From Jacaranda mimosifolia (lineage: Eukaryota; Streptophyta; Magnoliopsida; Lamiales; Bignoniaceae), in the NCBI GenBank assembly GCA_018894105.1, contig CM032123.1, positions 4,961,001-5,025,000 on the forward strand: DNA of 64,000 nucleotides, given 5' to 3'. The notes under the pieces are model-generated. The model saw nothing but the letters and a program-made list of their open reading frames with translations. It made no database searches and was not told where the DNA came from. How positions within the stretch are numbered: position 1 is the first letter of the stretch; the number at the start of each line of letters is the position of its first letter. Below are positions 47,679-59,759 of this stretch, in pieces. A program made the translations under genes and the position numbers.

Positions 47679-50600
47679 AATAGATAGATAGATAGGGGGT
47701 GGGGGGAACAAACAAGTAAAGACCTAGTTAGTGGATACAACTATCCCATTTGACCAAACTAATGGTGTCTTATATTCTGGATTCTGCAGGAGCAAATTGT
47801 GTGTCTTTGGCAGGTAAATAGGCCCACATAGGAAAGTAATCTATTCATAATAAGATACCAGTTCTCCTGTGAATAACAAAAGCTTCCAAAACATCAAAAC
47901 AAGCATAAAATCATGAATTTTCAGTTTAACTCCCATGTAAAGGAAAAAGTTGCTTCCATAGGTCATTTTGTCATCCTCATACAAAACCAACACCATTCCT
48001 GTTGTTTTAAATTTTCTTTCTAATTTAATGAAGAAAATAGTATTGAATCTCTCTGGTTACATACAAATACATGCAGTCATATTCCCTTATCAATAGCATG
48101 TCTTAGAACTGATGGCCATCAAATGTGCCAGGTGCTTTGCAGCAGGAAAAAGAGCATCTTTTCCAACATTAAATAATGTGACAAATGGCAAGAAATCATA
48201 GATCTAGGACGTGCAATTGGAGTAAGAAAAGTTCATTAAACAAAAACATGTAATCTAGCCCATTAAATCATTATTGGGTATGCTTAGTTACCTGAGTCCT
48301 TATTAGCTAGTTGGCGGGCAAAAGCCTGTGCATCCTTTACACTTCCTGCGATCTCCAGTTCAATATTCTCTCCAAAGGCTTCCTTTTGAGCAAGTAACTG
48401 AGAGTAAATTACATAGAGAGGTGGAGGAAGCAACTCTGCTAATTGGTGCTGCTTTAGTTTCTTGCTGTGCAGAACCCCCAACTGATGCTGCACAGGCAAG
48501 GATGCTTTTTTGAGAGCTTTGAGATGTGAAGGGAGACTTGACAAAAACTTTTTCCTGTTAGCAATTGTCTCTTGGAGAGCTTTCTTTTGTAGTTCCAATT
48601 TCTCACGAAGCTTGCATAGTTCTTTGCGCTGAAACAGAAAATATGAGTGCTTCAATGTGGTGCTTCCACAGCTATCAAACACAAACACTTGCAGAAGAAG
48701 AGATGGACACAGAAAAAGAGATGGAGAGAGGAGAGGGACTGATGTAGAGAAAACAAGAATGGAGTTTCAACAAAGTATGGAAATTCAAAGTCATGTCCTG
48801 AAGTTTGTATAAAATGCAGGATGAGTTGTGCATTACGCCTGCCACCAAAATAAAATATGAGATTTATTATGAGTATTTTGATTTCAGGGCACTAATACCA
48901 CCAAATAACATTCAGTCAATCCAGAAAACGGCACAGGTGAATCATCATTATTCTTTTTGTTACTGCATCTGAGCAAATGTCCACAGGTTATACAAGCAAA
49001 GACATCAGAGTTAGAAGCCATTTCAAACAGTTCTCAGGACCAACATCTCATAACAGCAGAAAATCAGAAAAAGGATTTGTAGATTACCACTTAAATGATA
49101 TATCAAAAGGCTTAAGTAAAAGCTAAGATTTACAGGTAAAGAAGGCTTATTTGTTCAATCTTAATGTAAATCCACCTAGTGATTCTTTTTGCAGTCATGA
49201 CGAGTGATTACAACATATATCTAGGTATAGCATAAGAATCAGGAGGAAGAATTTGAGATGCATTAACAGTAGAAACTGTTAGTTAATGTCAAGAACTTCA
49301 ACTTAAAAAAGAGGTACAGATATCTATGTAATTCATGAGACAACAATATTGACTTTAGGCCAATCTTTTCATGTCATGTTTATCACTCAGCGGCCAGAAA
49401 AGATCAGCAAATGGAAACATGCCACTGAGAAACATTCATATTGCAATTCGGCAATTAGAAAACGAAAAACTATATAGAAAAAAACTGAAAAGATCTGGAA
49501 AAGAAATCAGAGAAGGAAGTAAGCTTAAGCTTTCTTCTCCTGAAGTGTTGATTGTAATTGACCTAGTCCAAACCCTAAATAAGGTGATCGGTACATGAGG
49601 CACCTTTTCAATTAATTAACCATTCAAATCTGAACAAGCACTGGTTTATTACAATATAAGAAACTATTGTTTCACATTTCTTTGCTTTCTCTCCTTGGAA
49701 ATTTAACTAGAGGTTTATTATTTTCTGACTCAACTTAGAACCAGCATTTTGATGTGTAGCAAAAAGGTCACTTCAACTGCAACAAACTTTACCATTCCAG
49801 TGCAAGCTACTAACACCAGAAACCAAAATCTTCAATAAATATGGATTTGGAAAAGATCATGCAGATAAAGAAAATTAGCACTATTACAAAAGATTTAATT
49901 GCTCAAAATGATAGAGGCTTGCCTGGAAGAGCTCATAGTTCAGCCTTTTAAGCATCAAATCATGTGTGCTATCAGTTGATGCAATGGAGCTTTTAATCTC
50001 GTCTGGTGCATCTTTAAAGAATTCTTCCTCAGGTACGAGTTCAATGTCAGGATATTTAGTCTTAAAGTCTTTGCAAGCTTTTATTGCTTTGACATAGTGA
50101 TTTTTCTCATACATCAAGTTGTGGAGCTGCAAGGTTGTCAAGTCTACGGGCGCTTTAGCACGTTCCGTTTCAGCCTTAACACGATCTTCTTCAAGCAATA
50201 TAGACCTATTTGCCTGTTCCAAGAGCATTCAGAACCGAATAGGCTTACATGTTGACCACATTATTCACAGACATGGATTATCCACAATAAGCTATTTTGA
50301 ACATTGAGATGTAATTAGAACATGTGCACATCAGCACATTAATAACTAGAAATTTAAACAGTTTGTTAAACCTGGCGAACCAATATGCTCGCGTTTTTAC
50401 TTTCAATTTGATATCTTTAAAATTAAAATGTTCAATTGGAAAGTCCCATCAGTCCAATCCTTAACCAGAACACTCCTCAATCAGTACTCATTTTAATTAG
50501 ATTGACGAATACAAAATCCCACAGCCCCTAATTCATAATAAACCCTAAACCCAATAATTTCGAGACTCCAACAGCTAAGAGACAAAACCAAGTACAAAGA

Positions 50601-50850
50601 GAAATTGCCGAGAACAAGCATAGCTGCACATAATAAACCAGACCTGACGGAGGGTGACAAAATTGAGGAGATTTTGGGTGACAAGTTCTCGGAGTTGGGA
50701 TTTGGGCTTAGCTTCTTTCTTGATAGCCAACATTTTGGCGACGATTTCCTCCGTCGAAGCCTTGCTCTGTCGCAGCATGTCGTAAAGCGCCGCCATGTCC
50801 ACGTTGCGCTCCGGCAGTATTTCGCCGGGCTCCGCCATAGTCAGCTCCAT
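45332..50850 (-). CDS. THO5: THO complex subunit 5 (THOC5)
   Basis: Eight exons on the minus strand: 50644-50850, 49923-50213, 48292-48628, 47240-47577, 46895-47154, 45998-46601, 45786-45920, 45332-45595. Phases agree and the total is 811 residues, about the size of Arabidopsis THO5. THO/TREX couples transcription to mRNA processing and export in the nucleus, and in plants also supports siRNA production. The order of conserved blocks is SQLRELVTQNLLNFVTLRQ joined to ANRSILLEEDRVKAETERAK, TTLQLHNLMYEKNHYVKAIK, then ANRKKFLSSLPSHLKALKKA and LAELLPPPLYVIYSQLLAQK. A basic, nuclear-localisation-like RRRKRPKKVPSK lies in exon 4. Exon 6 is long and acidic with a Ser/Pro-rich, low-conservation region. 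Exon 2 uses a GC donor (CAG|GCAAGC). The start is MELTMAEPGE; a second Met at residue 5 is possible. Confidence 0.95.
47636..47694. repeat. Compound microsatellite (TA)n(GA)n(TAGA)n
   Basis: It lies in the THO5 intron between exons 3 and 4, close to the exon 4 acceptor side. Likely length-variable. Confidence 0.9.
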
Positions 50851-51768
50851 CTTTTACTCACTTTGTAGCCCCAGTAATATTATGCCCCGGCACTCTTAAA
50901 TCTTATAGTTAATATCAGGAAACAGATAAAAACACTCGCTTGTCGAGTAGTATATTTAAATATTCTTCTTTTTTTTTTTTAAATTCTCATAATTATAATT
51001 TTTGAAATAACTATCTTTTTCAATTTATCCATTTTATAATTCGTTATAATTATATTTGTTATAATTTTTACTTTTATTTATACCAAATTTTTTATAAATA
51101 TATATAAATTATTTAAAGAATTTGTGCTATATAAAATAATAAATAAATATTTTTATTTATCATATACATATTTTTTAGTATTTCTTTATCTAAAATTGAA
51201 TCCCTAGATTTTAAAGAAAGAAGCACTTTGCAAAACTAACTACGCCATTTCCCCTTCTTTTTAAATATTTAAGGCGGCTTGATTAAAAAAAATTTAAAAA
51301 AAAAAAAAGGTCATCTTTTCCCTCTCGCATTTTCAAGCTACGCATTGTGGTTTATTTTCATTTTTATTGCTTTACTGTATACAAATAAAAATATATTTAG
51401 TTTACCTATTTTAATATAAAATTATTATTATTGTTTTTTAATGTATATAATAATTGTTAGATCTATACGCTTAATTTTCTAACCAAGACGTGCCCTACTA
51501 TTGATATGAAAATAATCAAAATTCACTGATAAAATATTTATTTAATCTTATGCAATAATAAAACTCATAATAAAATTTAATAACAAATTTATCTAAACGA
51601 GACTTAATTCAGGTGACATATGTTAAATAATAAAACTCACTATAACTAAAAAATAAATTATTATGGTTGTGATTGTTCATACTCTCACTTCTCCTTTTTT
51701 AGAAGAAATAGTGAGGTTTTTTTGTTTATGAGATTAAAAAAAAAATTATGAGGGAGTGATTATTTGTT
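50851..51768. other. THO5 upstream region, AT-rich
   Basis: The region upstream of the THO5 start becomes AT-rich within 150 bp. I found no clear TATA box at a convincing distance and no other gene. Confidence 0.45.
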
Positions 51769-52143
51769 AGGTAAAAGTGTAATGATTACAATTGATGTGA
51801 TAGACCGAGCCCGACCATTTCAGCATGAAATGGAATAAGGGCTCTACCGATCTAATTCCTATAGTAGCTACTGATGAGCTACCTGATGAGGAGCTAGGAA
51901 GCTATGAGTTAAGAGCTCCCTTGGGCTCTAATGACTCTATATCTTCTTTATAGGACCTTTTGGGGCTTCTTAAAGAGCTTCTAGAGTGAGGTAAGTGGTC
52001 CCAGGCTATATTCTTTTAAAACAGAATATAGCTCCCGGACCACTAACCGAAACAGCCCTCCCGTCCGATCAGACGAGGGTAGCTCTTGTTTCAATCCACC
52101 ACCGGTATAGGTGAAAGTGTAATTATTATAGTTGATGTGGTAG
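51769..52143. repeat. 35-bp direct duplication flanking a structured insert
   Basis: 51769-51803 and 52109-52143 match at 30 of 35 positions (AGGTAAAAGTGTAATGATTA versus AGGTGAAAGTGTAATTATTA, continuing to GATGTGATAG/GATGTGGTAG). Between them lies the hairpin-rich block 51804-52108. The outer sequence on both sides is AT-rich with GTGATTGGTTG-type motifs. Confidence 0.8.
51804..52108. other. Hairpin-rich, GC-normal insert of unknown origin
   Basis: This 305-bp block differs sharply in composition from its surroundings. It holds (a) CCATTTCA-gca-TGAAATGG (51815-51833) inside GAGCCC/GGGCTC (51807-51812, 51839-51844); (b) GCTATATTCT-8 nt-AGAATATAGC (52005-52032) inside GTGGTCC/GGACCAC (51995-52001, 52037-52043); (c) a GC-rich hairpin, CGTC/GACG with flanking CCCT/AGGG (52056-52079). 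No open frame is convincing. It could be an organelle-derived fragment, a structured retroposed RNA or a small element; the sequence alone does not decide. Confidence 0.6.
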
Positions 52144-53335
52144 GTGAAAATTATAAGACGGTGATTGGTTGTAAAAAAATTTATGAGAAAAAGTTGTGAG
52201 GTAGCGTTTGATTGTGAGGTTTTTTTTTTTAAGAAAATCTTGTGAGATGGTGATTGATTGTGAATTATGAGTTAAAATGTTGTATATGTAATAATTTTTA
52301 TATAATATTTATATATAGGTTTTTATTAGAATAAAATAAAATAAATAAATTATCCTTTAGAATGTCTTATAATACACATACTAAAATATAATAATGAATA
52401 TGCAATGATTTAATTAATTGAAATTTTAAAAATTTTAATTTTATACTTAAATAAATGTGTATATGCTTATATATGCAGAAAATAAATTATGAAATATTAA
52501 AATATACGTGCGAATAATTATATTACTAAAAAATAATTTTATTTAAATAAAAAAATTTGACATGTAAATATAAATACATATTATGAAGTAATTTTGTTTA
52601 AATAATATAGTATAATGTGTACATATAATTATATATTACGAAAATAATTATATTATAAATAATTTTGTTTAAATAATAAAACATTATGTACAAATATAAT
52701 TATGTATTAGAAAAATAATTTTATGTAAATATTAAAATATACATGTAAATAATTATAAATATGATGTGTAAATATAATTATATATTACGAAAATAATATT
52801 ATAAAATATTAAAATATTACGTATGGATATATACATACTATGAAAATAATTTTATTTAAAATGTTTAAATATGCATCAAAATAACTTTATTAAGAAAATA
52901 ATAATATTTTAATATAAAAATATTGTGTGTAATCATAACTACATATTATGATATGATTAATTTAAATGTTAATATATACATGTAAATAATTATATTATGA
53001 AAAAAATTATTTAAATATAAAAATATTATGGGTAAATAGAATTAAACCTTATGTATATAGGAAGAATAAAAAGCAAGAGAAAATTTTCAAAAGTTTGCTT
53101 GGGAAGGATAATCCATTTTTTGAGAAAAAGCAAAGAAATTTGAAATAGAGGAGATGAATCCATTTTGGGGGGAAATTTCAAATATGGAATAAGGAGGAGA
53201 CGAATACTTTTTGAAGAGTGCAAATTTATCCACAAACAATCACCACTCCATTTTTCCAACTCAAAGAAACAAAATTTGGGAAAAATTTCCACAACCAAGC
53301 ACAACACACAACTTTCATATCAAAATATTACTTTG
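52144..53335. other. Very AT-rich intergenic DNA
   Basis: Repeated short AT motifs such as TAAATATAATTATATATTA recur with loose, irregular spacing from about 52450 to 53030, suggesting a decayed tandem repeat. No gene is seen. Confidence 0.5.
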
Positions 53336-54070
53336 AATTTGTTGTAACCCATGAGGATCTATTGCAGAAACAACGAAATAACAGTAAAGTAATTCGATGG
53401 AATTAAGACAACAAGATTTAACGTGGTTCAGCGATGTGCCTAATCCACCGAACAAAGAAAAGGAATTTTATTGATCTCAAATCAATATGCAAGTACAAAC
53501 TTGAATCCCATAAATCTCATGAAAGCACCTAACACCCTCGTTCTAAACTCCGCCTTGAGAGAATTACTCAAAAGCAGTAAAGAAGCCCTTGTGTTGTGTT
53601 CGTGATACTTTTTTCGGAAGAAAAACTGATATTTATAGTTGAAAATCGAAGCCCAAGGCCCATGGGCTTGCGTCGCGCGCCGAGGCGCAAAGTTGCTGTT
53701 CACTGCGCGTCGGGGCGCACGATGAGTGTTTTTATGCCTTTTTCGCCCATGTACACGCCTTGGCGCACCTTGCCTTGCGCCCTGGAGCGCGGTGTCCTTT
53801 CAACAAGCGTCAGGGTGTGTTATCGAGCCCATTTCAACCACTTTGCTCCGTTTTGCTCTTTTTTTTTTGTTCCTTGTCAATTTTACCTCAAATTTCAAGG
53901 CAAAATCAACATAATTATTAAAATGAAAGATAAATTAAAAAAAGAATTCCAGATAACTAAAAGATATTTTTATTTCATTTTTAATCAACTTATGGAATTT
54001 TACAAATGGGTCAATTGTTGTAGTATGGATATCGACGGGTCAAAAATGTTCAACCAAACAATAAATTAAA
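53336..54070 (-). mobile_element. Probable solo LTR or LTR fragment (Copia-like)
   Basis: It starts TTGTTGTAACCCATGAGG and contains AACGTGGTTCAGCGATGTGC and a minus-strand TATA motif (CTATAAATA, about 53631-53639). These are typical of plant Copia LTRs read on the minus strand. A GC-rich patch with CGCGCGCCGAGGCGCAAAG lies at 53673-53830. No gag/pol is beside it, and the right boundary is only approximate. Confidence 0.5.
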
Positions 54071-57000
54071 TGGTAATTACTATGAATTTCCTACTAATAA
54101 CTAGGCTAATTATCACTATTTTGTAAATTGAGTAATCCTAACGGCCAAGGGAATGAGCCTTTATGAGAAGTATTATATCTTACTTTATCGTTTATAGCAT
54201 TAACGGTACTCGAAAAGTATTTACTGTTAATACAATTTTGTACCAAGCATAAAATTTAAAGGAATTTAACTATAGGGGATTTATATATAATATAATTAAA
54301 TTTATTATTTAAATAAATGCATAGATTTCTTACATTCTTTAAATTATGTTTGTGTCTCATTCTTAAATTTTTAAATTTATATATGTACCCTGCCGTTACA
54401 AAACTCTATTGTTCTAAAATGGCTTTTTTGACTTCTATTAAAAATTATAATGACAGTGTTTAATGTTTTTGAGTTTGTCCAAATTATAAAGACCACTGCA
54501 AATGTTTATCACACTGCAATTATATTATCTGAAATATTTTATCTTACAATTACTGTGATTTATTCTATTAAAGTTATAGAAAATTTTAATTTTTTATAAA
54601 CTTAATATTTTAAAAAACCAATGATGTTGAGAATAAAATTTTGTTTTCATTAAAAGAATTTTAATGATGTGTTTTTTTTTATATATATTACAAACACTAT
54701 TGGCAGGATAAAATGTAAGATGACAATAAATATCAATAAAGTTTTTTAAAAAGGAGAAATTTATCCATGTTTGGACCAAACTCAGATTTTTATTGCAACT
54801 CAAACATTGTTCCCGTTACATGGTTAAGTATTTGAATATTAACTAAAGTATTCTTAATTAAATTATAAGCGCTATCAAACTCTCTTTTTCATTTAAGAGT
54901 AAATGAACATAACTTCATCTTCTAAATTTAATTGGTCTAAAACTGATGTATCTTAATCATCAACGATAAAAATCTCATCTTGATTCTTGCAAATGTATTT
55001 ATTAATATCTAAAATCATCAAAAATAAAAATCTCACTCTTCATTTTTATTATAAAAAAAAAAAAACCCAATCCATCTATGTTTCTCCAAATCTTCCATTT
55101 ATCGTTCTCCAACTCTTCGCATATTTTGCAATCAATCATATAAGGGTGCGGCATCTTCTTGATTGAGATAGCAATTGACTCATAGAAGAGTGATACAAGA
55201 TATTAGATGTTCAATTCAATTATGTATGAATATACTGAGCTTATCGAAATATTTATGTATTAAATGTTAATAAGATAATTTTGCACTAAGATTGAGGTTG
55301 ATTGTTGAGTTTTAGATGGTATAAACTTATAGTCGTCATCAATATTGGGGATTTTAATATTGTTTCTAATTATTAATTCTATCAATATTAGACTTGTATT
55401 TTAGTGATTAATTAATATATAATTTGCTATAATTAAATAATTGAACTTAATTATAATATTAAAATTTGATATATTATAACATAGCATCGTGAAGTCTACA
55501 TTTCTTTAAGAATTATTTGACATTTAACTCCTTAAAATTGACCATTATTACTTAATCAGCCAAGTGATTGTTAATGGAAACACAGTGTATAGACTTAATT
55601 GAGAAAAATTAGAACTTAAAATTGCACTTTGAGGACTTAATGCTTAGATGGCTAAAAATGAGTCTCTATACATTTTTATAGTTGCATTTTTCAGATATAT
55701 GGGCAGAATCTATTTTATAAATCGATAAAGACATTACCTGATCAAAGCTTTATACAAATGGAGTTCCAAGAACTCTTCTATGTAAGTTTCTACACATGCA
55801 TGTACGTACAATGTATTTTAACTTTCTATAAAATTGAGGAAGAGTCTCATATTAAAATGTATGTAGTTTTTTCGAGATCAGAAAAAATGCACATAAGTTA
55901 TCGTTACATGGCAGTTGAACTACTTCAGAATTAAATCAACACCTCTGCCTCATTTAAAAAAAAAGAAAAGAAAAGGAATAATCTTGAGAGCTAATTGATG
56001 TAATAAAGCAGATCAGTATTCAACACAACCGGTTTGAAATTTGTTTTCATGAAGACTTTTCTGGCTGCATAAATAGTAGGGCATGTGGTAGAAAGGCTGC
56101 CTTTTTTCTTGGTCATCATCCATCAACGACTTCATTGCATCGAGAACTAAATGAAAAATGTACATATCAAATGCCATTCCATTTCCTACTTTAACTTATT
56201 CTAAAAGTTACTATATCTTATAAAATGTTAAATTTTATTTTAAAATTAAATTCTTGAAATATTTGGATAAAATAAAATTTTAAAATTTATAACATTTTAG
56301 TGATGGCAATTTTGTAACAAATATAGTCAAAATCAAAAGAATTTTTAAGACTTTTTTTTTTTTGGCTTTTTCAAATAGAACTTATGAATTTTTTGAAAAT
56401 CTTAATTAAAACTTATAAATTCTTTTTTTTTTTTTGAAAATTTTACTATATATATATATATATATATCTCAAACATCTTATATTATAAGATGTTTTGAGT
56501 AGATTATAGAATGTCATAAAATGTTAGGTAATTTTTTTTTAAAATGTTAAACTTTATGGATTAAGAAGGTGTTATGAATTTATTTGCAAGATCTTGTAAG
56601 TGGTGCTTTATTCTTTAAGGTGTTGCATCTTATTATAAATAAACTCTTAAATAATTGTTTGAATAAAATAAAATTTTCGAGCTTATAAGATATTAATGAT
56701 GATAATATTGTAATTAGCATGGTTAAGATTATAAGAGTTTTGTAAGATTCAAAAATAAGTTAAAATATCTTTATTTTTTTAAAAAGAGCTTATAAGGTCA
56801 TACGATTTTATTTTGGAAACTAATGGTCATATCTCATTTTTAAAATAAGGTCTAATATCTTATAAGATATTTTTATAAGTTGTAAAAACCTCTTATAAAA
56901 TATAGAAATACTAATAAAATCTTTTAAATAAATATAAACAAACACCCTCTTATTCGACAAAGTTTTAGTCTTTTTCAACTATCATTCTCGTTTTCTATTA

Positions 57001-57647
57001 TAACTTTTTAATATTTCTAAATAAAAATAGAAAATTGGTATTGGTCCAAAACCCAAAGCCAGCATTGTTCTCTTTTCTAGAATTGCAACTGATTTCAGGT
57101 ACAACTAACACTGTAGATAGTTTGTGAAGCAGACAAAGATTTTGCTCTTACCAAAAAACAGCAAAAAATTTGATTGGACAGAGTTTCCATTCAAACTCTA
57201 ACATAAATTGTGAGTTCCCCTGCAAATGCAGATGCTGTTCTCACACTACACAACAGTACTTACTGGTTTATTAGCATCTTCTAACACATGTATCCTCTCA
57301 GCTTTTGTTATTCTTTTTTTTTTTTTTTTAAATGTTTCTCTATTGGTTGACATGGATTTTAGAAAATATATGTTATTTGCAGCAAGGATGCAAGTACTAG
57401 AAAATTTCACGACGTCCATTTATAAAAATATTCAAGGGAATTATAAATAATTATATATAAACATGATGATATTATAAAATAGGATTTCATTAGGTAGTTA
57501 CTTAATTGACTGGTAGAAATCGTTTTTTCTTTTCATTTATACAAATGTATTCTAGAGATTCGATAGGTTTAAATCCTTGACTTCACACTTTACGTGTGAA
57601 ACGTATAACAATAGGTCAAATAGCCACCAACTTATTGAAATAGTAAT
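54071..57647. other. AT-rich intergenic DNA
   Basis: No coding or RNA gene was found. The region 56200-56960 has repeated CTTATAAGAT/ATCTTATAAG-type motifs in both orientations, which may mark a decayed inverted-repeat element. A (TA) tract lies at 56447-56468, with T runs near 56348, 56424 and 57309. Confidence 0.5.
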
Positions 57648-58421
57648 TGATGAGGGTCCGAATCGTGATACAGGTACTCCGATTTCGATCTATATTGGGT
57701 TTAACCCCAAAGGTGGATATCTTCCGTTGATGATGTTTGAGAATCTTGCAATCAAGGCAAACGTTAGGCTAGCCGAGTGGCCCTCGACTTAGGCCCTCCG
57801 ACGCTCAAGTCAGTATTAGAAGTATTGAGCAACGGAGTAAGGTAGTTTCAGAGTGTATGAGTGCATACCTTGTGAGGCAAGACAGATGAGTTTTTATATT
57901 CTTCCCCTTGTAGGAAATGATAGGTAAGCCCTTGGCTTACCCTTGGGGTGTTCAGCCTCCTCCAAGGGGCAATTAGTCTATTCCCCCATTTGAATTTTGC
58001 CAGCTAGATGTCCTTTCATGCTACAGGACGGGACGGTATACGGTGTGGCGCCTGCCGTGTCAGACAGTGAGGGGATGGCATGCGCCATTAATGCGGTGGC
58101 GTGGTGCCAGTCAACGCATTTAATGCGGTGGCAGAGTACTGTGCAGAATTCGACCTCCTATCGGCCTGATGGGGGTCGAATATGGTCGATATTATCCGAG
58201 GGCTCTGAGGCGCTCGCCTGGGCCTGGGGGAGACTGCTCGAACATAGTCGACGTGTCCCATGGGCCCTTGGCTATTGTCTGAACGTTGGGGCTTTTGGGG
58301 CCACTGCCTGGTCGAACAGGGTCGACGTGGCTCATGGGCCCTGGGCCATTGTCTGAACGTTGGGCCTTTTGGGCCTGGGCCATTGTCTGAAACGTTGGGC
58401 CTTTTGGGCCACCCTATATCA
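57648..58421 (-). repeat. 3' LTR of Tat-like element copy 2
   Basis: On the plus strand it begins TGATGAGGGTCC and ends CTATATCA. It shares AGCCGA-GTGCCCTCG and GACGCTCAAGTCAGTA with copy 1. A minus-strand TATA-like motif (ATATAAAAAC, about 57889-57898) is present. Near the right end, GGCCATTGTCTGAACGTTGG is repeated three times (about 58270, 58344, 58378). Confidence 0.8.
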
Positions 58422-58440
58422 TGAGTCCCCCCACTTCGCA
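58422..58440 (-). other. Polypurine tract, Tat-like copy 2
   Basis: Read on the minus strand: TGCGAAGTGGGGGGACTCA, abutting the LTR start TGATATAGGG. Confidence 0.75.
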
Positions 58441-58645
58441 ATGCGGATCGAGGGAATCGACGAGCGACATTGGGAAGTAGCGAATATTAATGTGTCTCGA
58501 CCAGGGATTTTAGAAATTGACCAGGGTTTTGTGTGTTTACCGAGCGGTTACATCGTGGCGCGCGTGGGGCAGTCGTGGCGCACGTGGGGCGGCCTTATAG
58601 TTTCCCCCATTAATGCGGACGCTTGGGTAACCCCGCCTCTTTCTT

Positions 58646-58653
58646 TATAAATA
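58646..58653 (+). promoter_or_regulatory. TATA box of antisense gene, copy 2
   Basis: TATAAATA lies 161 bp before the ATG at 58814 and outside the LTR, at the position homologous to 9706-9715. Confidence 0.6.
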
Positions 58654-59675
58654 CTGATTGGCATTCAGCCCGCTTTCACCTTTACCGCTTCAGATATTCC
58701 TTGCTGCGAGAATCACTAACCTTTGCGCTTTCTTTAGAGATTTTTTGGGTTTAGCTTTCTAATCTAGTAAGTACTCTTCCCCCTCTATTTCTTTCCACCT
58801 TTCTTTGAAGAAAATGTTTGGGCTATTCAGTTCTGGTGGTACTTCTGGTGGGGGTAGTGAAGCCACTGTGTCTGAGGGCCGTAGGGAGTTTTCTGACTCA
58901 AGCAGCTCGAGCTCCGGCGGCTCGAGCAGCGCCCGTGGGGGTGAAGCTGGGCCCAGCCGGGTATCCTCTTCTCGCGGGCGATTATTTACCCCAAACCACT
59001 ATAGCGAGATAATCTCTACCGTCACCCCCTTGGAACTGGCCCGCATTCAAGAGCTTTACCACATTCCTCGTGAATTCCAGTTGCTAGCCCCTGGGCCTCC
59101 TGGTCGAATGCACCGTGCCCCTGCCGGTTGCATAACTGTTTTCGAGGATGCACTTAGGTGTGGTCTTAGGATTCCCTTGAGCGAGAGCATGATAGGTCTG
59201 CTTAGGGGTCTTCGAGTGTGCATCACGCAACTGCTGCCCAACTGTTTCTCGACGTTGTGTAGCTTTATAGTTCTAATGTGCCTGTACAACCAACCCCCGA
59301 CCTTTGAAAATTTTTCAAACCTGTTTTATCTTTGCGTGATGCGTAAATGCAGCAGCACCGAGGAAATAGGCTTTTATTATCTGAGCGCTTGGCCTCGTCG
59401 GAGGTTTCTGGTGGCGCCTTCCTCGTCCTATGGTCAGGCGTGGAAGAAACGCTACTTCTTTGTGCGGGTAAAGGGTGGGTTCGATATTCCTTGAGAGTGG
59501 GCGAGGGGTCCGGTCGAGGTACCAGGGAATCATGCTCCAACTTGGTCGAGCACATTCGTGAGGGACCTGCTCGAGTTTGGTCCCATCAAAGCCACTGTTT
59601 TCCTCGAGGAGAGGCAATTGGTGTTGGCTGGGTTGTCGCCAGTCCCATTAAATTCTCCCGCTGATTATGAGATAG

Positions 59676-59759
59676 GTAGACTAACTGCGTACGCCATACC
59701 CTGTTGTTTACTTACGCACATTCCTGTAGTTGACATTTTCTGTTGCTTGTTCTTTGCAG
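59676..59759 (+). other. Intron 1 of antisense gene, copy 2
   Basis: Donor ATAG|GTAGAC, acceptor TTTGCAG|ACCGCG, phase 1, 84 bp. It has the same location and phase as 10634-10714 in copy 1. Confidence 0.65.

Noticed and set aside
52080..52108. tRNA T-arm-like sequence (TTGTTTCAATCCACCACC) in the structured insert
   Set aside because: No anticodon arm or acceptor stem at the right spacing, so no tRNA is called. I found no other tRNA or rRNA gene in the window.
53596..54069. Plus-strand open frame of 157 codons
   Set aside because: It lies in LTR-like DNA opposite to its promoter; low-complexity, with no family resemblance.
58088..58441. Open frames in LTR of copy 2 (both strands)
   Set aside because: Repeated WPKRPNVSDNGPGP-type peptides come from the internal LTR duplications.
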